From Chamaecrista fasciculata (Eukaryota > Streptophyta > Magnoliopsida > Fabales > Fabaceae): a stretch of 64,000 nt of DNA. How positions within the stretch are numbered: the first letter of the stretch is position 1; each line of letters begins with the position of its first letter. A model generated the notes under the pieces. That model made no database searches, was not told the DNA's origin, and saw nothing but the letters and a program-made list of their open reading frames with translations. Made by a program: the position numbers and the translations under genes. Positions 9,924-22,023 of this stretch are shown here, one piece after another. Where the stretch lies: assembly GCA_003254925.1 (NCBI GenBank), contig QANZ01012798.1:1-64000 (forward strand), read 5' to 3'.

Positions 9924-12496
9924 TCAATCCATAACTTTATTGTATGTTGCATGTCCAACTTATTGATATGTTTGTGTTTATCATGTCCTATTCTTAGACT
10001 AAAAATATTTGGTAAAATGAGTATTCATTGAAAGATTAATATTTATAAATATTTATATTTTCTTTTTCGTTAAAAAATATTTATTTTTTCATATATTAAA
10101 AATGTTTGATAGAAAACATATTTAAAAATTTGTGTATTTTGTTTTATAATTATATTTTAGTTTGAAATTTATGTTTTACCTAAGTAGTTGTTTTTTTGGG
10201 CCTGATTACATTTGTGGTTGATTATTTGTCAAATTGTATTTTTTATTTTATATATTTGGGGTAAGTTTTAATACAATCTTTTGTTTTAATATTTTTCCAA
10301 TTTGGTCCTATATATTTATGTAAATTTATACATTTTGGTCTCAAACTCATTTTTCATGTTTAATTTGACCTCATTTCTCGAAGGTCCTAAATGGGTAGAA
10401 AAAAAATTATGAAACATATAAAACTAATTTTGCAAAATAAATAAATAAATAGATGGATGGATTGAAATTCACCCCAAATATATAGGACCAAAAGTGTAAT
10501 TTGACCTCGATTGTATTAAAATTAAAGATAATTAATGTGTTAATTTAATTATATTTATATGTGTATGTATTAAAATTTATAAGTATATGTGTATATATAT
10601 TATGATATTAATTTTTTTTTATTAGACAAAAAAACTACACAAAATAAATGAAGATAAAAAAATTCTCTTTTATTTGTAGTTATATATTATGAAACAAACG
10701 GCCTCCTTTTGGAGGTTAATTTGACCTTGTTTGTCGACAGTTTGAACTGAATAAAGAAAAGACTTGTCAAAAGTAAAATATAGCTCTGAATTCGTCTCAA
10801 TCAGATTTGTAACAAGAGATATATAATCATATTTAGTCGTTAAAAGCAAGAAGTGAAACTTGTGCAAAGGATATAGGACCAAAATCGCTAGAAAAAAAAA
10901 GAAAAAAAAAAAGAGATAGTGGGTTAGATTGTAACTTATACCAACGATAAGGGATCAAAATTATACTTTGACCTATATAACAATAACATATACTTTTAAA
11001 TCCATAGTTTCATTGTTTTGTACAAGCAAAATATACAAAAGCCATAACATAAAAATTTATATTAAGGTTAATAAAAGTGAAAAAAAAATAAAGATTTTTG
11101 TTTCTTTTAATAGATTTGTATTTGGTCCATATAACTAGAAAAAAAACCCTAAAAAAAATGTTTGGTTTTTTTAAAAAATTGTGATGAGGCTAGTTTTCTA
11201 AAAAAGCACTAAGTCACGGTTTTGTCCAGGTCAACCTGGATCAAAATAATCTAACCTTTTGAACAGTTCAATAATCCAAACTGAATCACCCTCACTATTA
11301 GGTCCGGGTCGATCGGATTTTCATAACAATAGCTTGTTATGAAAATGAAAATGAGGCCAAATTTGGAAACCAAACATATAGTAGCACACCTTCTCTCCTC
11401 TTCATGGGCCAAGAGGTGTGCATATCTTATCTGTTAGGATTTGGATTGAGCCTTAGGCCCAAAAGAATTAAGCTCAAGGCCCATATCCTCTATTGTATTT
11501 AGCATTTTTGTGTTTTATATATATATTCAATTCTCCTTCAGTACTCTTCCTTTTTATTCTAATTTTTCTTTAAACTCCCTAAATACGGTGTTTACAAATC
11601 AAAAATAAAATATTATAATTTATCTGGTTTTAAGTTTTATTATATTTTTAACAAGAAATTTATTTTTTATATTTTTTTAATGTATTTCAATCAATGTCAG
11701 CTTTGAGACACTAATTTGAGAAGTTCAAAGTTCAAAAAAATAATATATATATATATATATATATATCATTTTCCAATGAAACAAGCCACCATATATACTA
11801 GCTAGGTACATTTGAGTGCATATATTTTTTTTTTGGGTACAACATTTGAGTGCATATTTTGATAAAATTATGTCTATAATTGAATGATATGAAGTTCTAA
11901 CTAATGTATAAAAAATCTTAAAATTCTAAAATTCATAAAATTAAAAAATAAAATAAAATAAACTTTGAGTACGTACCACCACAACTTTCATGCACAGCCA
12001 AATTAAAGACATACTTAACTTTCGGGATTTTTTTTTTATCAAAGATTATACTCGTAATATTTTTTAAAGTCTATGAAATTGCTCATATTTTTTCTCTTAT
12101 TTCTAAAATTATATTCGGCCCTTTGGATACCTTGCTCTTAATTTATTTTCTGTCAATAAAATTATTTTATTTAACTTGGGACATTATAAAATAAAAATAC
12201 CTAATTTTTCCCTTCAAAATTTTTATATTAGTTCAATTATTAAGTTAAAGATACATAAAAAATCATCTTTATTTATACAAAATAAACTAGAAAAAGACAA
12301 ATATCTTTTTTTTCAAAAAATAAATGATGAGTATAATTTAACCAAATATATAGTGAGTGATTAATATTTTTTTTTTCTGTTTATTGCTTTCTGGATAAAG
12401 AGAATATGTGGATTCCCAAATTTGATATTCTCTAATATAATAGTTGCTTAAGGTTTAGCTGAAGTCTGAATTGTTATATTTTCTACTTTATATATA
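9924..12496. other. AT-rich intergenic DNA with MITE remnants
   Basis: No gene is supported. Between about 10250 and 10980 there are inverted 'ggtcc/ggacc' arms. A segment at 10715-10810 resembles the interior of the MITE at 29612-30123 (about 29890-29990), so this is a decayed relative. TGTTAGGATTTGG at 11432 begins a possible LTR remnant with no defined end. A long TA run lies at 11740-11766. Confidence 0.5.
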
Positions 12497-13300
12497 GAGT
12501 GTGTTTGATACGCTATCATCTCAAATGTTGTAGTATTTCAGATGTCGTGGTATGTGATATCATAATATAACATACCTGATATTTATAATACTAAAGTTTG
12601 GCATGACAATAGGAGATATCATAAATGTAAGATGCATATGTTTGGTACTCTCTTGCGAATAACATCAATCATCTTTGAATTTTCATGTTTATCCCTATTA
12701 ACATCCTAAAAACATGTATTGATAATTTCAAAATAAATATACTAATAATTATACAAAAAATATATTCATTTATGTTTCTTCCCTAAAGTTACTCTAAATA
12801 ATCGAAATTCATGATTTGGTCCCTGAATTTGAACTAATTGTATATTTTTGGTCCTTAATTTGTATTTAATTAATATTTTTTTATCCCTAGATTTATAATA
12901 AATTTCTTTTTGGTCCATGAATTTGACCCAAGGACTAAATTATTAACAATTGCAATAATTCAGGGAATGAGTCATATATTTTGATTATTCATTGAAAAAT
13001 TAGTTGACTCGTTATAAATTTAGGATCCAAAATAGTAAGTTTTATTAAAAAAACAAAACAAAACAAAAAAAGATAAAATTAGACCTTTAATTGAAAAAGG
13101 CCCTTACAAACCCTGTCATTTTAGATGACATAGTTTTTATGTTGTCATCAGATGATACCCTTTTTGCTATCATCTGATGACATGGTATTATCTTGAATGT
13201 CGACGTATGACAACATCATAACGTTATCAAATACCAGACATCCAAGATATTATAGTATATAAGATGGTGAGCATGAGACGGTAGTATACCAAACACACTC
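12497..13300. mobile_element. PIF/Harbinger-like non-autonomous element
   Basis: The left end GAGTGTGTTTGATA and the right end TATACCAAACACACTC are inverted repeats of each other with few mismatches. Both are flanked by ATA. Ends of the style 'GTGTGTTTGG' with a 3-bp TA-rich target are typical of PIF/Harbinger MITEs. No transposase is present. A separate MITE (about 12800-13050) is nested inside. Confidence 0.5.
12800..13050 (+). repeat. Nested MITE, same family as 31520-31870
   Basis: It contains 'gatttggtccctgaatttg', later 'aactaaattattaacaattg' in slightly different form, and 'atatattttgattattca'. The same order of motifs occurs at about 31620-31860 and, reverse-complemented, at 35915-36160. 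No coding capacity. Confidence 0.5.
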
Positions 13301-15362
13301 ATATTCGAAAGCTAAATTAAAGTAATTAAATTGATGGGTATGTAAGATTTATTTTTTAAAAAAATATAACATAAATGATATAAATAGTATAGAGGTAAAT
13401 ATTTCTTTATCATATTTTAAAATAATAAAGAGTGGGCAATTATTTCATTTTTTCTAAATTTTATATTATATTATCTCTTATTCTAATTCTAATATAATAA
13501 AAGAGACAATCAGACAATGGAGACTGATCAACAACCAATCGAGTAAATGAGAATTTCATTGTAATGGAAATGTACATTTGAAATCCACATGCAATCATAT
13601 ATATCATATATATATATATACATATATATATATATGAAATGGGACCCTTTCTCATAAATCAAAATAAAATCTATGTACTGGGGCACTATTTTTTAAGATT
13701 AAAATATATATGTAGTACTTCTGTTTATGTGTCTCCTTCTATAACAACTCTTTAACCTTAAGTGTGAATAAAATTAAAATATATTAAATAAGCTAATTGC
13801 TGCACTAGCTGACGAAGATTTATTTAATATTTTAAAATAAAATCAGTAATTAATTGGAAATGACTAGTATTACGATTTAAGGGGACTTTTGGTACACAAA
13901 TTGAAAAAATACTCATGGAATTATAAGCTTCAAAGTAAAGTAATCATGCGTTTGGTATGCGGATAAGAAAAATAATTATGAGAATATTGTATTCTCGGGA
14001 GTACCTTAATGTCATGAATTAGTCCAATGACATAAGATTATTTTTGCCTACCCAAATTGATTGTACTACCCTTAATTAATTTTTTCTAATAAATTTATTA
14101 ATTAATGTTATTTAAAATGATTGTACCTTAATTCCATGACACATGATTATTTTTATTCACCTAAAATAACTGTATTACCCACAAATGAATTTATTAATAT
14201 TATTTAAAAATTTAATTATGATATAATTATTTTTTTATGGTAGTATTTTTCTCATAAATTGTTTTAAAAAATTTTTATATTTGATAAACTATTAAGTTAA
14301 AAATAAAAATTCAATAACATATTTAAAAAAATATTAAACATTACCCAGAATATCAAACTTTTGAATCATGATTCATAGATAAATTGACTTTTAATTGACT
14401 TAATTAATAAATAAGTGGCGAAAGAAAGTATTTAAAATCACAATTCATAAATATATAGTTGATATGTTCGATTCCTTTTTTTAACATTATTTACGTGGTT
14501 GTTAATTTTAATGAAATATATAAAAATTTAATTTCAATGTATAATTAATTTAATATATAAATATATTAAATTAATTATATATTCATGTTTGATGTTAAAA
14601 TAGTATTTATTAATGATTAAAAGATATATTTTTTTTATATGAAGACACGTCTATCAGGTAATATCTCTTATGTTACCAAAAACAAAATATTTCTTAATTA
14701 CTAATAAATTTATATTGCTGGATTATTTCTATTAAATAATCCTAAATTGTGGATTAGTACTAACTACAAGAGTTAATTTTAAATATATAATGAATGTCTA
14801 CTAAGTTATCAATTTATGTTAAAGTTGTGTATAATTATTGGATCCGACTATGTTTCACTTATGAGTGTAATAAAGTCATTCAATCCTGTAATAGGTTAGT
14901 CTAACTCCTAGCTCATTCAGGAAAAATGGTCCAATTTACGAGACTAACATGAGCTACCAGTATCTTATCCTATTACTGATATAGTATCATCTAATGTCAC
15001 CTTAGTTATATTAATTTATATTTTATACATTTTTTATATAAATATGTAAGAGTAGTGATGAAGGGTGTGTGCCTCAAATGAGTGGTCTTAGCGGTTGCTA
15101 CTATTACCAACATAGTCCTTACTATTACCAACATACTCAAGGACTGATCAACTCGACAATTTTTTTATAGATTTAAGCTTAGTATTAGGTACAGTTTAGA
15201 TTTCTCCCATTAATCTAAATCTATCATATATTTCATTGTGAAAAGAATTAATTATTTAGTAATATCTATTTGTTTTTGAAAGACATATATACCTTTAAAA
15301 TGAAAATATATACCTTATCCGTTGAATCTATTGGTTCATTATAAATAGTGTTTCATACCACA
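13301..15362. other. AT-rich intergenic DNA, no gene
   Basis: I see no gene. A TA microsatellite lies near 13598-13636. Around 13880-14350 there is decayed MITE-like text with no clear boundary. Short ORFs here are products of AT-rich sequence. Confidence 0.55.
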
Positions 15363-15380
15363 TAAGATGAATTACGAATT

Positions 15381-16175
15381 TTTTTATTAAGATAAAAATG
15401 GTGAAAAAACACAACAATACGAGGATCAGAGGCCTGGATACAACTTAAACGAATTACCCACGGTGGTGGGCCCACGATTAAACTTATATGCATCAGCACT
15501 AGAGGATTCAATGAGTCCTTGGGCCTCTATCATCGTCATAGGAAAAACAAATTCGACTGATTACAACTAAAAATACTAACATAATAAGACACAGAAGAAG
15601 TAATGACTTTTACAGCCATCGTCGGAGAAATTTTGGCACGCTTCCAGACTTTCTCGTTTCGTAGTCTCCAAATAACATCCAAGCTGATGAGAATGGTTAG
15701 CCAGACATCATAGTACTGTGAAGGATTCCTTTTCCATCGCTTGATCCAATGTTGGAGCCATCGCTGAAACATGTGTGGCCCCTAACTAGTTCTGATAGAA
15801 ACCGGGAGACCAAACCAAACTGCTCTGGTAAAATTGCAGCTTACAAAATTGTGGGAAACAGAATCATCATGTGAGCCACAAAAAGGACAAATGACATCAC
15901 ATCTAAGATAGTGGCGATTTAAGGTTGAGAAGGTCGGGATAACATTTTGCCAAATTTTCGATGCATTCATTAAAATTCTCAATGGAGCTTTCGTTCTCCA
16001 AAAATCCTTTCACTGAATCTGAAGAGAAGTTGTATTGCTAGTCTCTAGATGGTACGTCCGACACAGCAAGTCAAAGCTACAATTGTAGTGTACAACCCGG
16101 TAGTAACAAGGATCCAAAAAGGGATATCTGGAACATACATTGTTGGCTGCGCGGAGTTGAGAAGTAACTTGGTTA
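15381..16175 (-). pseudogene. LINE (L1-type) ORF2 remnant, copy 2
   Basis: On the minus strand this matches copy 1 (7925-8797) across the region before and including the zf-RVT segment. Matches include WRTKAPLRILMNASKIWQN, CDVICPFCGSHDDS and NFVSCNF, then the Trp-rich tail (YYDVWLTILISLDVIWRLRNEKV). Several frameshifts and stops break it. The 3' end is a short A-rich tail at about 15381-15390. Similar flanks (about 15364-15380 and 16176-16196, AAGATGA...GAATT) look like an imperfect target-site duplication of 17-20 bp, as expected for a 5'-truncated LINE insertion. The reading frame alone covers about 15536-16050. Confidence 0.75.
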
Positions 16176-16309
16176 AGATGATGAATTATGAATTGACTAA
16201 AGAAGAATTAGAAATTCAATTTATAATTTTTGTTCTATCCTAAAAGGGATTTGATTGTAATTTCCTTGTGTCACAATTATTCTTTACTAAGAAAAGGATC
16301 TATCATAAT

Positions 16310-16970
16310 AATGAATACACTAAAAACCCTAACCGCCCCACTTTTCTATATGCTCTCTCTCCCTCGCGTTCTTTTGTAGCGTCACTGTCGGGCTGCGACC
16401 CTTCCATCGGTGGTAGCCCCCTTTTATTTTTCTGCACAGCGGCGGTAGTCCCTCCGTCGTCTAGGTAGTGTTGAAAATCCCTCTCCCGTGAGGGTCCCTT
16501 GCTCTCTTTATGAGAGTGTTACTTTATTTTTAGAATTTTGTGACGGTGGCGTTCTGGATCAGAACTCCCACGGTGTGGATCTGGTCTGGCTTTCTCTGCG
16601 GCGACGACTCTAGACTAGGCATTCCACGGTGGCTTCTGGCTTCCATGGCGGCTTCTTGGGGTGGTTTTGGTTTTTGGGTGCTCGGTGGAGTTTTTTCTGG
16701 GTAAGGTACTTACACGGCGTCGTTTCTTGTTTTGCTTCAACAACGGCGTTTTATCAAATAATTATTGTTGCTTTGGGTTTGATTATGTATTTCTTTATAG
16801 TAGCCACTGGGGTTGGCATTATTTATGTTTCGAGTTTCTTAGATGGTTGTAGCTTTAGTTGGATCTCTAGATCCGCTAACTTGACAGTTGTTTGTTTTGC
16901 CAATTTGTCTGACACGAGAATGGGTCCTCTTGGATGGGTTGCAAACCCCCACTTTCGTTAGTTGATATAC
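16310..16970 (+). other. GC-richer segment of unknown origin
   Basis: It stands out from its AT-rich surroundings. It begins with AAAAACCCTAACCGCC followed by CTCTCTCTCCCTCGCG, which looks like a plant 5' UTR, and then has G/T-rich text with repeated 'GGCGG' and 'CACGGTG'. Open frames at 16268-16468 and 16629-16961 have no family I recognise; the second is rich in Trp, Phe and Gly. It could be the 5' UTR of a LINE or other transposon, or the 5' end of a decayed gene. I cannot decide, and I do not call a protein. Confidence 0.4.
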
Positions 16971-18984
16971 CATGCAATAAATATTTTTATGTGTTCATTA
17001 AAACATCTTTTGTATTAATCTTGATTGATTATTGACTTCTGTAATCTGAAGTTATCCATGCGGCAAATCAAGTGAAAGCTGAGAAATGTTTATAAAATTC
17101 AATATAAACATTAGATTACATGACTAGTGCAATAAAAAAAATGTTCATAATTATATAATAATATTGTTAATTATCTATTATTTTGTGACTAGGCACGAGT
17201 ATCTATTAATCGATAACCAATGATATAGGCTTCAGCAGGTCTGGGTTCGACTGGGTAAACCAGCGTCACCTTTTTTGTCATATATTTTTATTTAAATAAT
17301 TTATTTTTTATGTATTTTTTAATTAGTATAAATTGAAAAAAAAATATTAATTATGCATGAGTTTAATAATATTTTTATTTATAAAATTATTTAATTTGAT
17401 TTATTTGTTATAAAAATGTTAATTTAGTTGAGATTAAATTTATATTTTATATATTTTTTAGTATACAATTGATAAAATTAAGAATAAATATGTGTTTTCT
17501 ACAATAAAAAAATATTTAATAGAAAAAAATATAAAAAATATATGTAGTAGAAATTTTTTAAAAAAATTGAATATACTCAAGTTGGGCCGGGCCAGGCCAA
17601 TATGAGTTGGTTGGGCCAAACTGAATTACATTCACCCCATAGCCAACGACTAATCTTTAACTTTATCAATTCATTATTAATTATCTATTTATATTTGCTA
17701 TACTAATTAACTATACGTCTATACCTACTTATCTTCATTTCAACTAAAAAATAAAAGGTAATATTAGGTTTAAATCATTATCAAGAATAATTTTAGGAAC
17801 TGATTGGGTTCATAAGAGAGAAAGAGAGAGAAAGAGATCAGTATTTCTTTAATTTTTGAGATTTCACATAAAAGCATTGAAAAATTATTAAATCTCTATA
17901 CAAAATATTTTTAGGTATTTATATATATGAGGACAGCTTGGCTTTGCTATATTTATATACATACATACAAAGGAAAGTCAACATTTTGGTCTGATAATAA
18001 GATTAAAGTTTCATACTTTCATTTTCTCTTCATTTAGCATACTTCTCCGATCAAGATGATTGCATAAATATATATTCAATTATAAAAGGTTCTGGAGAAT
18101 ATTCTCATAAAAAACATGTATATATATATAATATTTCAATAAATTTAATTTATGATCTGGATCTGGTAATTTCATTTGATAGTGAAATTTTTCATAATTA
18201 ATATTTAAAGCACAATGATTTAGTTGTTATGATATAAAAAATCAATGGGTGATTGTTGCATTCCCTGCAGTGTGAACCTGGGGTGCGCATGTTCGGTGTA
18301 AATCTTTTAAAAGGAATACTTCAATTGACTTTTTAAAATATTAGACTTTTCAAATGTTTAATTTAGAAATAATAAAATAAAGCGATTAGAAATTGAATGA
18401 ATGATTAAATTTATATGTAATGTATGTTTTATATCCTGATTAAATTTATATACTTTTTTTTAATTCAATTAAATTTATATACTTGTCGGTGTAAACTTTT
18501 AAAAGGAAATAGATTTACTTTTTAAAGTGTTGGATCTATTGAGTATTATTAAACTTAATTATTAGAACTGAAATTTTCTGAAAGAAATGAATAAAAAGCT
18601 GAAAGAAATCAAAGAATGATTAAATTTATATAAAGTTTTATATATCTATATATCTTTAAAGCATTTAAATTTTGCACTTGAAGAATTTTATTTTTCAAAA
18701 GTTTGGTATTTTACAAAATTACTAGAATATTTGCATGTTGCTTTTATTATATTTCTTAATTAATTAATATATTAGTTAACATGATAACATCCACACATGT
18801 AGATGCAGCCAAACAAAAGGAAAAAAAAAAAGGCACATATTTATATAGGCTATAATTCGATTTTGGTCTCAATTATTTAGGTCTAATTTATATCATACTT
18901 TTGGTTCTAAAAATTTATTTATTTCAATTTTAATTTCTTTTGAACATTTTGTTTAATATTTCAATAAAATATATACATATTTTT
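16971..18984. other. AT-rich intergenic DNA
   Basis: No gene. At about 17585-17645 there is a GC-rich patch (GGGCCGGGCCAGGCC) resembling the ends of hAT-type MITEs, but no partner end could be matched. The rest is AT-rich with TA runs. Confidence 0.5.
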
Positions 18985-19262
18985 AAAGGGGTACACTAAT
19001 AATTTGATCCCTAAAAGATCATTGAGCTGACAACTCGGTCCCTAAAATATTAAAATGTACAGTTTATTAATCCCTGAAAGATCAAAATAGTATACTAATT
19101 AGTCCTTTTATGGACTAAATGGTATAACGTTTTAATCTTTCAAAGACTAAACAGTATACTATTTTAATCTTTTAGGGACTAAATGTGTATTTTAGCCTTT
19201 CAGGGACTGAGTTGTTAGCTCAGTAATCTTTTAGGCACCAAAGTGTTAGTTTACTCTTTTAA
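18985..19262. repeat. MITE with long inverted arms
   Basis: The left arm (18988-19075, with 'TTGATCCCTAAAAGATCA') and the right arm (about 19165-19262, with 'CTTTTAGGCACC') are inverted repeats over about 80 bases. The centre also folds back. There is no ORF. It ends about 560 bases upstream of the extensin TATA box. Confidence 0.6.
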
Positions 19263-19818
19263 AATTATTTCATTAAAGTTAAAAAAATTAACCTTGTAAG
19301 AAGTTAATGCTAAATATGACATAATACGCGTTGATCTGTATGATCTTACTAACTTTTGCTATAAGTAGCTAAATCTTCAAATCTTAAAAGAATTTAATCA
19401 AAATCAATATCAACCCAATAATTACCAATATGCAATAATCACTTCTCTAACAGTATATTCTTTTAGCTTATTTTTATGAACTCTTTAGATGACAGATAAT
19501 TAGATTTGAAGATGTAAGTATATAAATTAATGTTTTATGTAATATATATTCACGGTAATTTATAATGGGATTAGAAATTTAAAATTTTCTGATATATAAT
19601 TTTTCTCTGAACAATTAAAAGTTTAAAGACAAAAATATAATTTTAGTAATTACTAAAATAAGGTTTATCCTATTTATATATTATTAATTACAAAACGAGT
19701 AGTCAAGGTAGCAACTAGCAAATATTCAAATAAATCTCCCACCAACTCTAATGGCTCAAAGTCAAAAAAATAATATTATATCTCTATACATTTTGGAAGT
19801 GGTTTACAAGAATGACAC
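19263..19818 (+). promoter_or_regulatory. Upstream region of the extensin gene
   Basis: AT-rich sequence with no ORF between the MITE and the TATA box; by position it holds the proximal promoter. I see no motif that I can assign with confidence. Confidence 0.45.
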
Positions 19819-19825
19819 TATATAA
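19819..19825 (+). promoter_or_regulatory. TATA box of the extensin gene
   Basis: TATATAA within CACTATATAAGGAG, 83 bases before the ATG. Transcription would start near 19850, giving a short leader of about 50 bases (rich in CCAAAACC) before the ATG at 19902. Confidence 0.75.
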
Positions 19826-19901
19826 GGAGTGCCACTCTTGCTCTCCAAAGATCATCACCCCAAACTAAAACCAAAACCAAAACCCTACTTTGGTAGCAAA
19901 T

Positions 19902-20894
19902 ATGGGGTCTCTAATGGCCTCTCTCATTCTTCTATTAGCCTTAGTCACTTTGGCTTCTGCTGACCATTATGTTTATTCATCACCTCCTCCTCCCTATCAC
20001 TATTCGTCTCCACCGCCACCGGTGCATTCTCCACCTCCTCCCTACCATTACTCTTCTCCACCACCACCTGTCTACTCTCCTCCTCCTCCATATCACTACT
20101 CGTCTCCACCACCTCTAGTGTACTCTCCACCGAAAGCTCCTTACCATTATTCATCACCTCCTCCTCCTATTCCTCATCTTTCTCCACCACCTTCTCCAAA
20201 GCCTTACAAGTACTCGTCTCCTCCTCCTCCTCCCATCCCTCATCTTTCTCCACCGCCTTCTCCTAAGCCTTATAAGTACTCATCTCCTCCTCCACCTCCT
20301 ATCCCCCATCTTTCTCCACCACCTTCCCCTAAGCCTTACAAGTACGCATCTCCTCCACCACCAGTCTACTCTCCACCGAAAACTCCTTATCATTATGCAT
20401 CTCCCCCTCCTCCTCCTAAGAAGCCTTACGTGTATCCATCTCCTCCACCTCCAGTCTACTCTCCACCGAAAACTCCCTACCACTATGCATCTCCCCCACC
20501 TCCTCCTAAGAAGCCTTACGTGTACCCGTCTCCTCCCCCACCTGTTTACTCTCCACCTAAGGCTCCTTATCATTATGCATCTCCCCCTCCTCCTCCTAAG
20601 AAGCCTTATGTGTATCCATCTCCTCCACCACCTGTCTACTCTCCACCAAAGACTCCTTACCACTATTCGTCTCCGCCTCCACCTCCTAAAAAGCCTTACG
20701 TGTACCCGTCTCCTCCACCACCCGTTTACTCTCCACCAAAGACTCCTTACCATTATTCTTCTCCTCCTCCACCAGTTTCACACCCACACCCGCACCCGCA
20801 CCCACACCCAGTTCCTTCTCCAACCCCAGTCTATTCCCCACCCCACAAGCCCTATGTCTATGCTTCACCTCCCCCTCCTCCTTACCATTACTAG
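19902..20894 (+). CDS. Extensin (hydroxyproline-rich cell-wall glycoprotein)
   Basis: Complete 330-residue structural wall protein. In extensins, proline in Ser-Pro4-type runs is hydroxylated and arabinosylated, and tyrosines in Y-x-Y motifs cross-link the network. The sequence shows a signal peptide (about 1-20, cut after ...LVTLASA, before DHYVYSS); an N-terminal block of YHYSSPPPP and VYSPPPP; three copies of a 22-residue unit with [20 protein letters not shown]; about four copies of a 30-residue unit with [18 protein letters not shown] then [11 protein letters not shown]; a His-Pro run [10 protein letters not shown]; and a C-terminal [15 protein letters not shown] and YKY are plentiful. 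Start: the ATG at 19902 gives a clean signal peptide; an upstream in-frame TTG is not a plausible start. No intron in the coding part. TATA box upstream, and a probable intron in the 3' UTR. Confidence 0.95.
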   Translation: MGSLMASLILLLALVTLASADHYVYSSPPPPYHYSSPPPPVHSPPPPYHYSSPPPPVYSPPPPYHYSSPPPLVYSPPKAPYHYSSPPPPIPHLSPPPSPKPYKYSSPPPPPIPHLSPPPSPKPYKYSSPPPPPIPHLSPPPSPKPYKYASPPPPVYSPPKTPYHYASPPPPPKKPYVYPSPPPPVYSPPKTPYHYASPPPPPKKPYVYPSPPPPVYSPPKAPYHYASPPPPPKKPYVYPSPPPPVYSPPKTPYHYSSPPPPPKKPYVYPSPPPPVYSPPKTPYHYSSPPPPVSHPHPHPHPHPVPSPTPVYSPPHKPYVYASPPPPPYHY

Positions 20895-20939
20895 ATAGTT
20901 GCTTCCTTTAGCTATCACCCTCCCTCCCTTGCCTAATTG

Positions 20940-21551
20940 GTAAGCTCTCCTTTTATATATTTTTCTTATTTTTGTTAAGATGATCTAAAACTCCAATTTT
21001 CTTACATTAGGAAAATATCTATATGTTTTTTTCTCTTATCTAATGTAATGAGCTCTATCTCCCAAAATCTGGGGGGACAAACTCTTTTGTATGTGAATTC
21101 GGATAGTGATCGTCTTTGCCAACAAAATAGGAGTGAATTGTAATTCTCATGCATTCAAGTTCAACGTGAACCTATATTAATAATTAATCATATATATGCA
21201 CTATATAATTAACAGATTTTTAAAATAGTTAACTTTATCTAAATTTTACTGCAACAATTATTATAATTATATTTCTTGACTACACATTTGTAAAATAATA
21301 TTTTATTTTTATGAAATTAATACTTTTATTAAAATAATATAATATAATATTTTTCTTCTCTTTATACAATAATTGCTATGTATAGAGATCGATCTGATGT
21401 CAAAAAGTAAATTGCAAATGCTTTTGTACCTTTATTTTTAATGGTTTATGAACCTGCTAATTCTAGATTTCGTCTATATATATATATAATTAAAATCATC
21501 GACAGCATTAGAGCACTAACATATAGTAGTGACGTTTACGTGATGTTGCAG
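20940..21551 (+). other. Probable intron in the extensin 3' UTR
   Basis: Forty-five bases after the stop codon lies the donor ATTG|GTAAGC. An acceptor GATGTTGCAG ends at 21551. The 612 bases between are AT-rich, as plant introns are. Sequence resumes at 21552 with a purine-rich segment (GCTATGGAGGAAAGAAGCG and on) that reads like the 3' UTR I recall from other extensin genes. A 3'-UTR intron is established for the tobacco extensin gene. The call here is inference from splice signals. Confidence 0.65.
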
Positions 21552-21800
21552 GTATAAATATATATATAGTAGAGTGCAAAATAAAGAAAGCTATGGAGGA
21601 AAGAAGCGCTTTACAATATACAAGAAAGAAGGAAGAAGAAGGCAAAATTTGTCTCTAAAAGAAGAAGCCTTTATTCATTTAGTTTCTCTCTCTATTTTCT
21701 GCATGGTTTGAAATTGGTGTTGTCATTTAATTTCTGTATTTTAATTTCATAGTTGTAAGGCACTGCACTCAATGTCCAATTCCAATGTGTGAAATCAACT
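21552..21800 (+). other. Extensin 3' UTR, second exon
   Basis: Purine-rich start, then a T-rich stretch with TTGTCATTTAATTTCTG and TTTCATAGTTGTAAGG, consistent with a plant near-upstream and polyadenylation region. The exact poly(A) site cannot be read from sequence; the end given is approximate. Confidence 0.5.
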
Positions 21801-21844
21801 ATATGTAGTTTCTGAAAATCAATATTTAAGAATAATAAGAATCT

Positions 21845-21866
21845 TCTCTCTCTCTCTCTCTCTATC
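21845..21866. repeat. CT microsatellite
   Basis: A CT dinucleotide run just beyond the extensin 3' end. Confidence 0.85.
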
Positions 21867-22023
21867 TCCAAGTGGTCCTCATTTTCAATTTTTTTTTTTT
21901 TTTAAATTGGAACACGTTTTGCAATTTGCATGTATTAATAACACATTAAGAATTTAGTATAGTTTCTACACTGGACAATTCAAACTACAAAAAAAAGTCC
22001 AAAATTCTCCTAATTTATATATG

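Noticed and set aside
19890..19901. Upstream TTG as start of the extensin ORF
   Set aside because: Plants start at ATG; the ATG at 19902 gives a normal signal peptide and fits the TATA box distance.
20280..20753. Long minus-strand and shifted-frame ORFs over the extensin gene
   Set aside because: They are shadows of the Pro-rich repeat; their Arg/Trp-rich or Leu/His-rich composition follows from CCT/CCA codons read in other frames.
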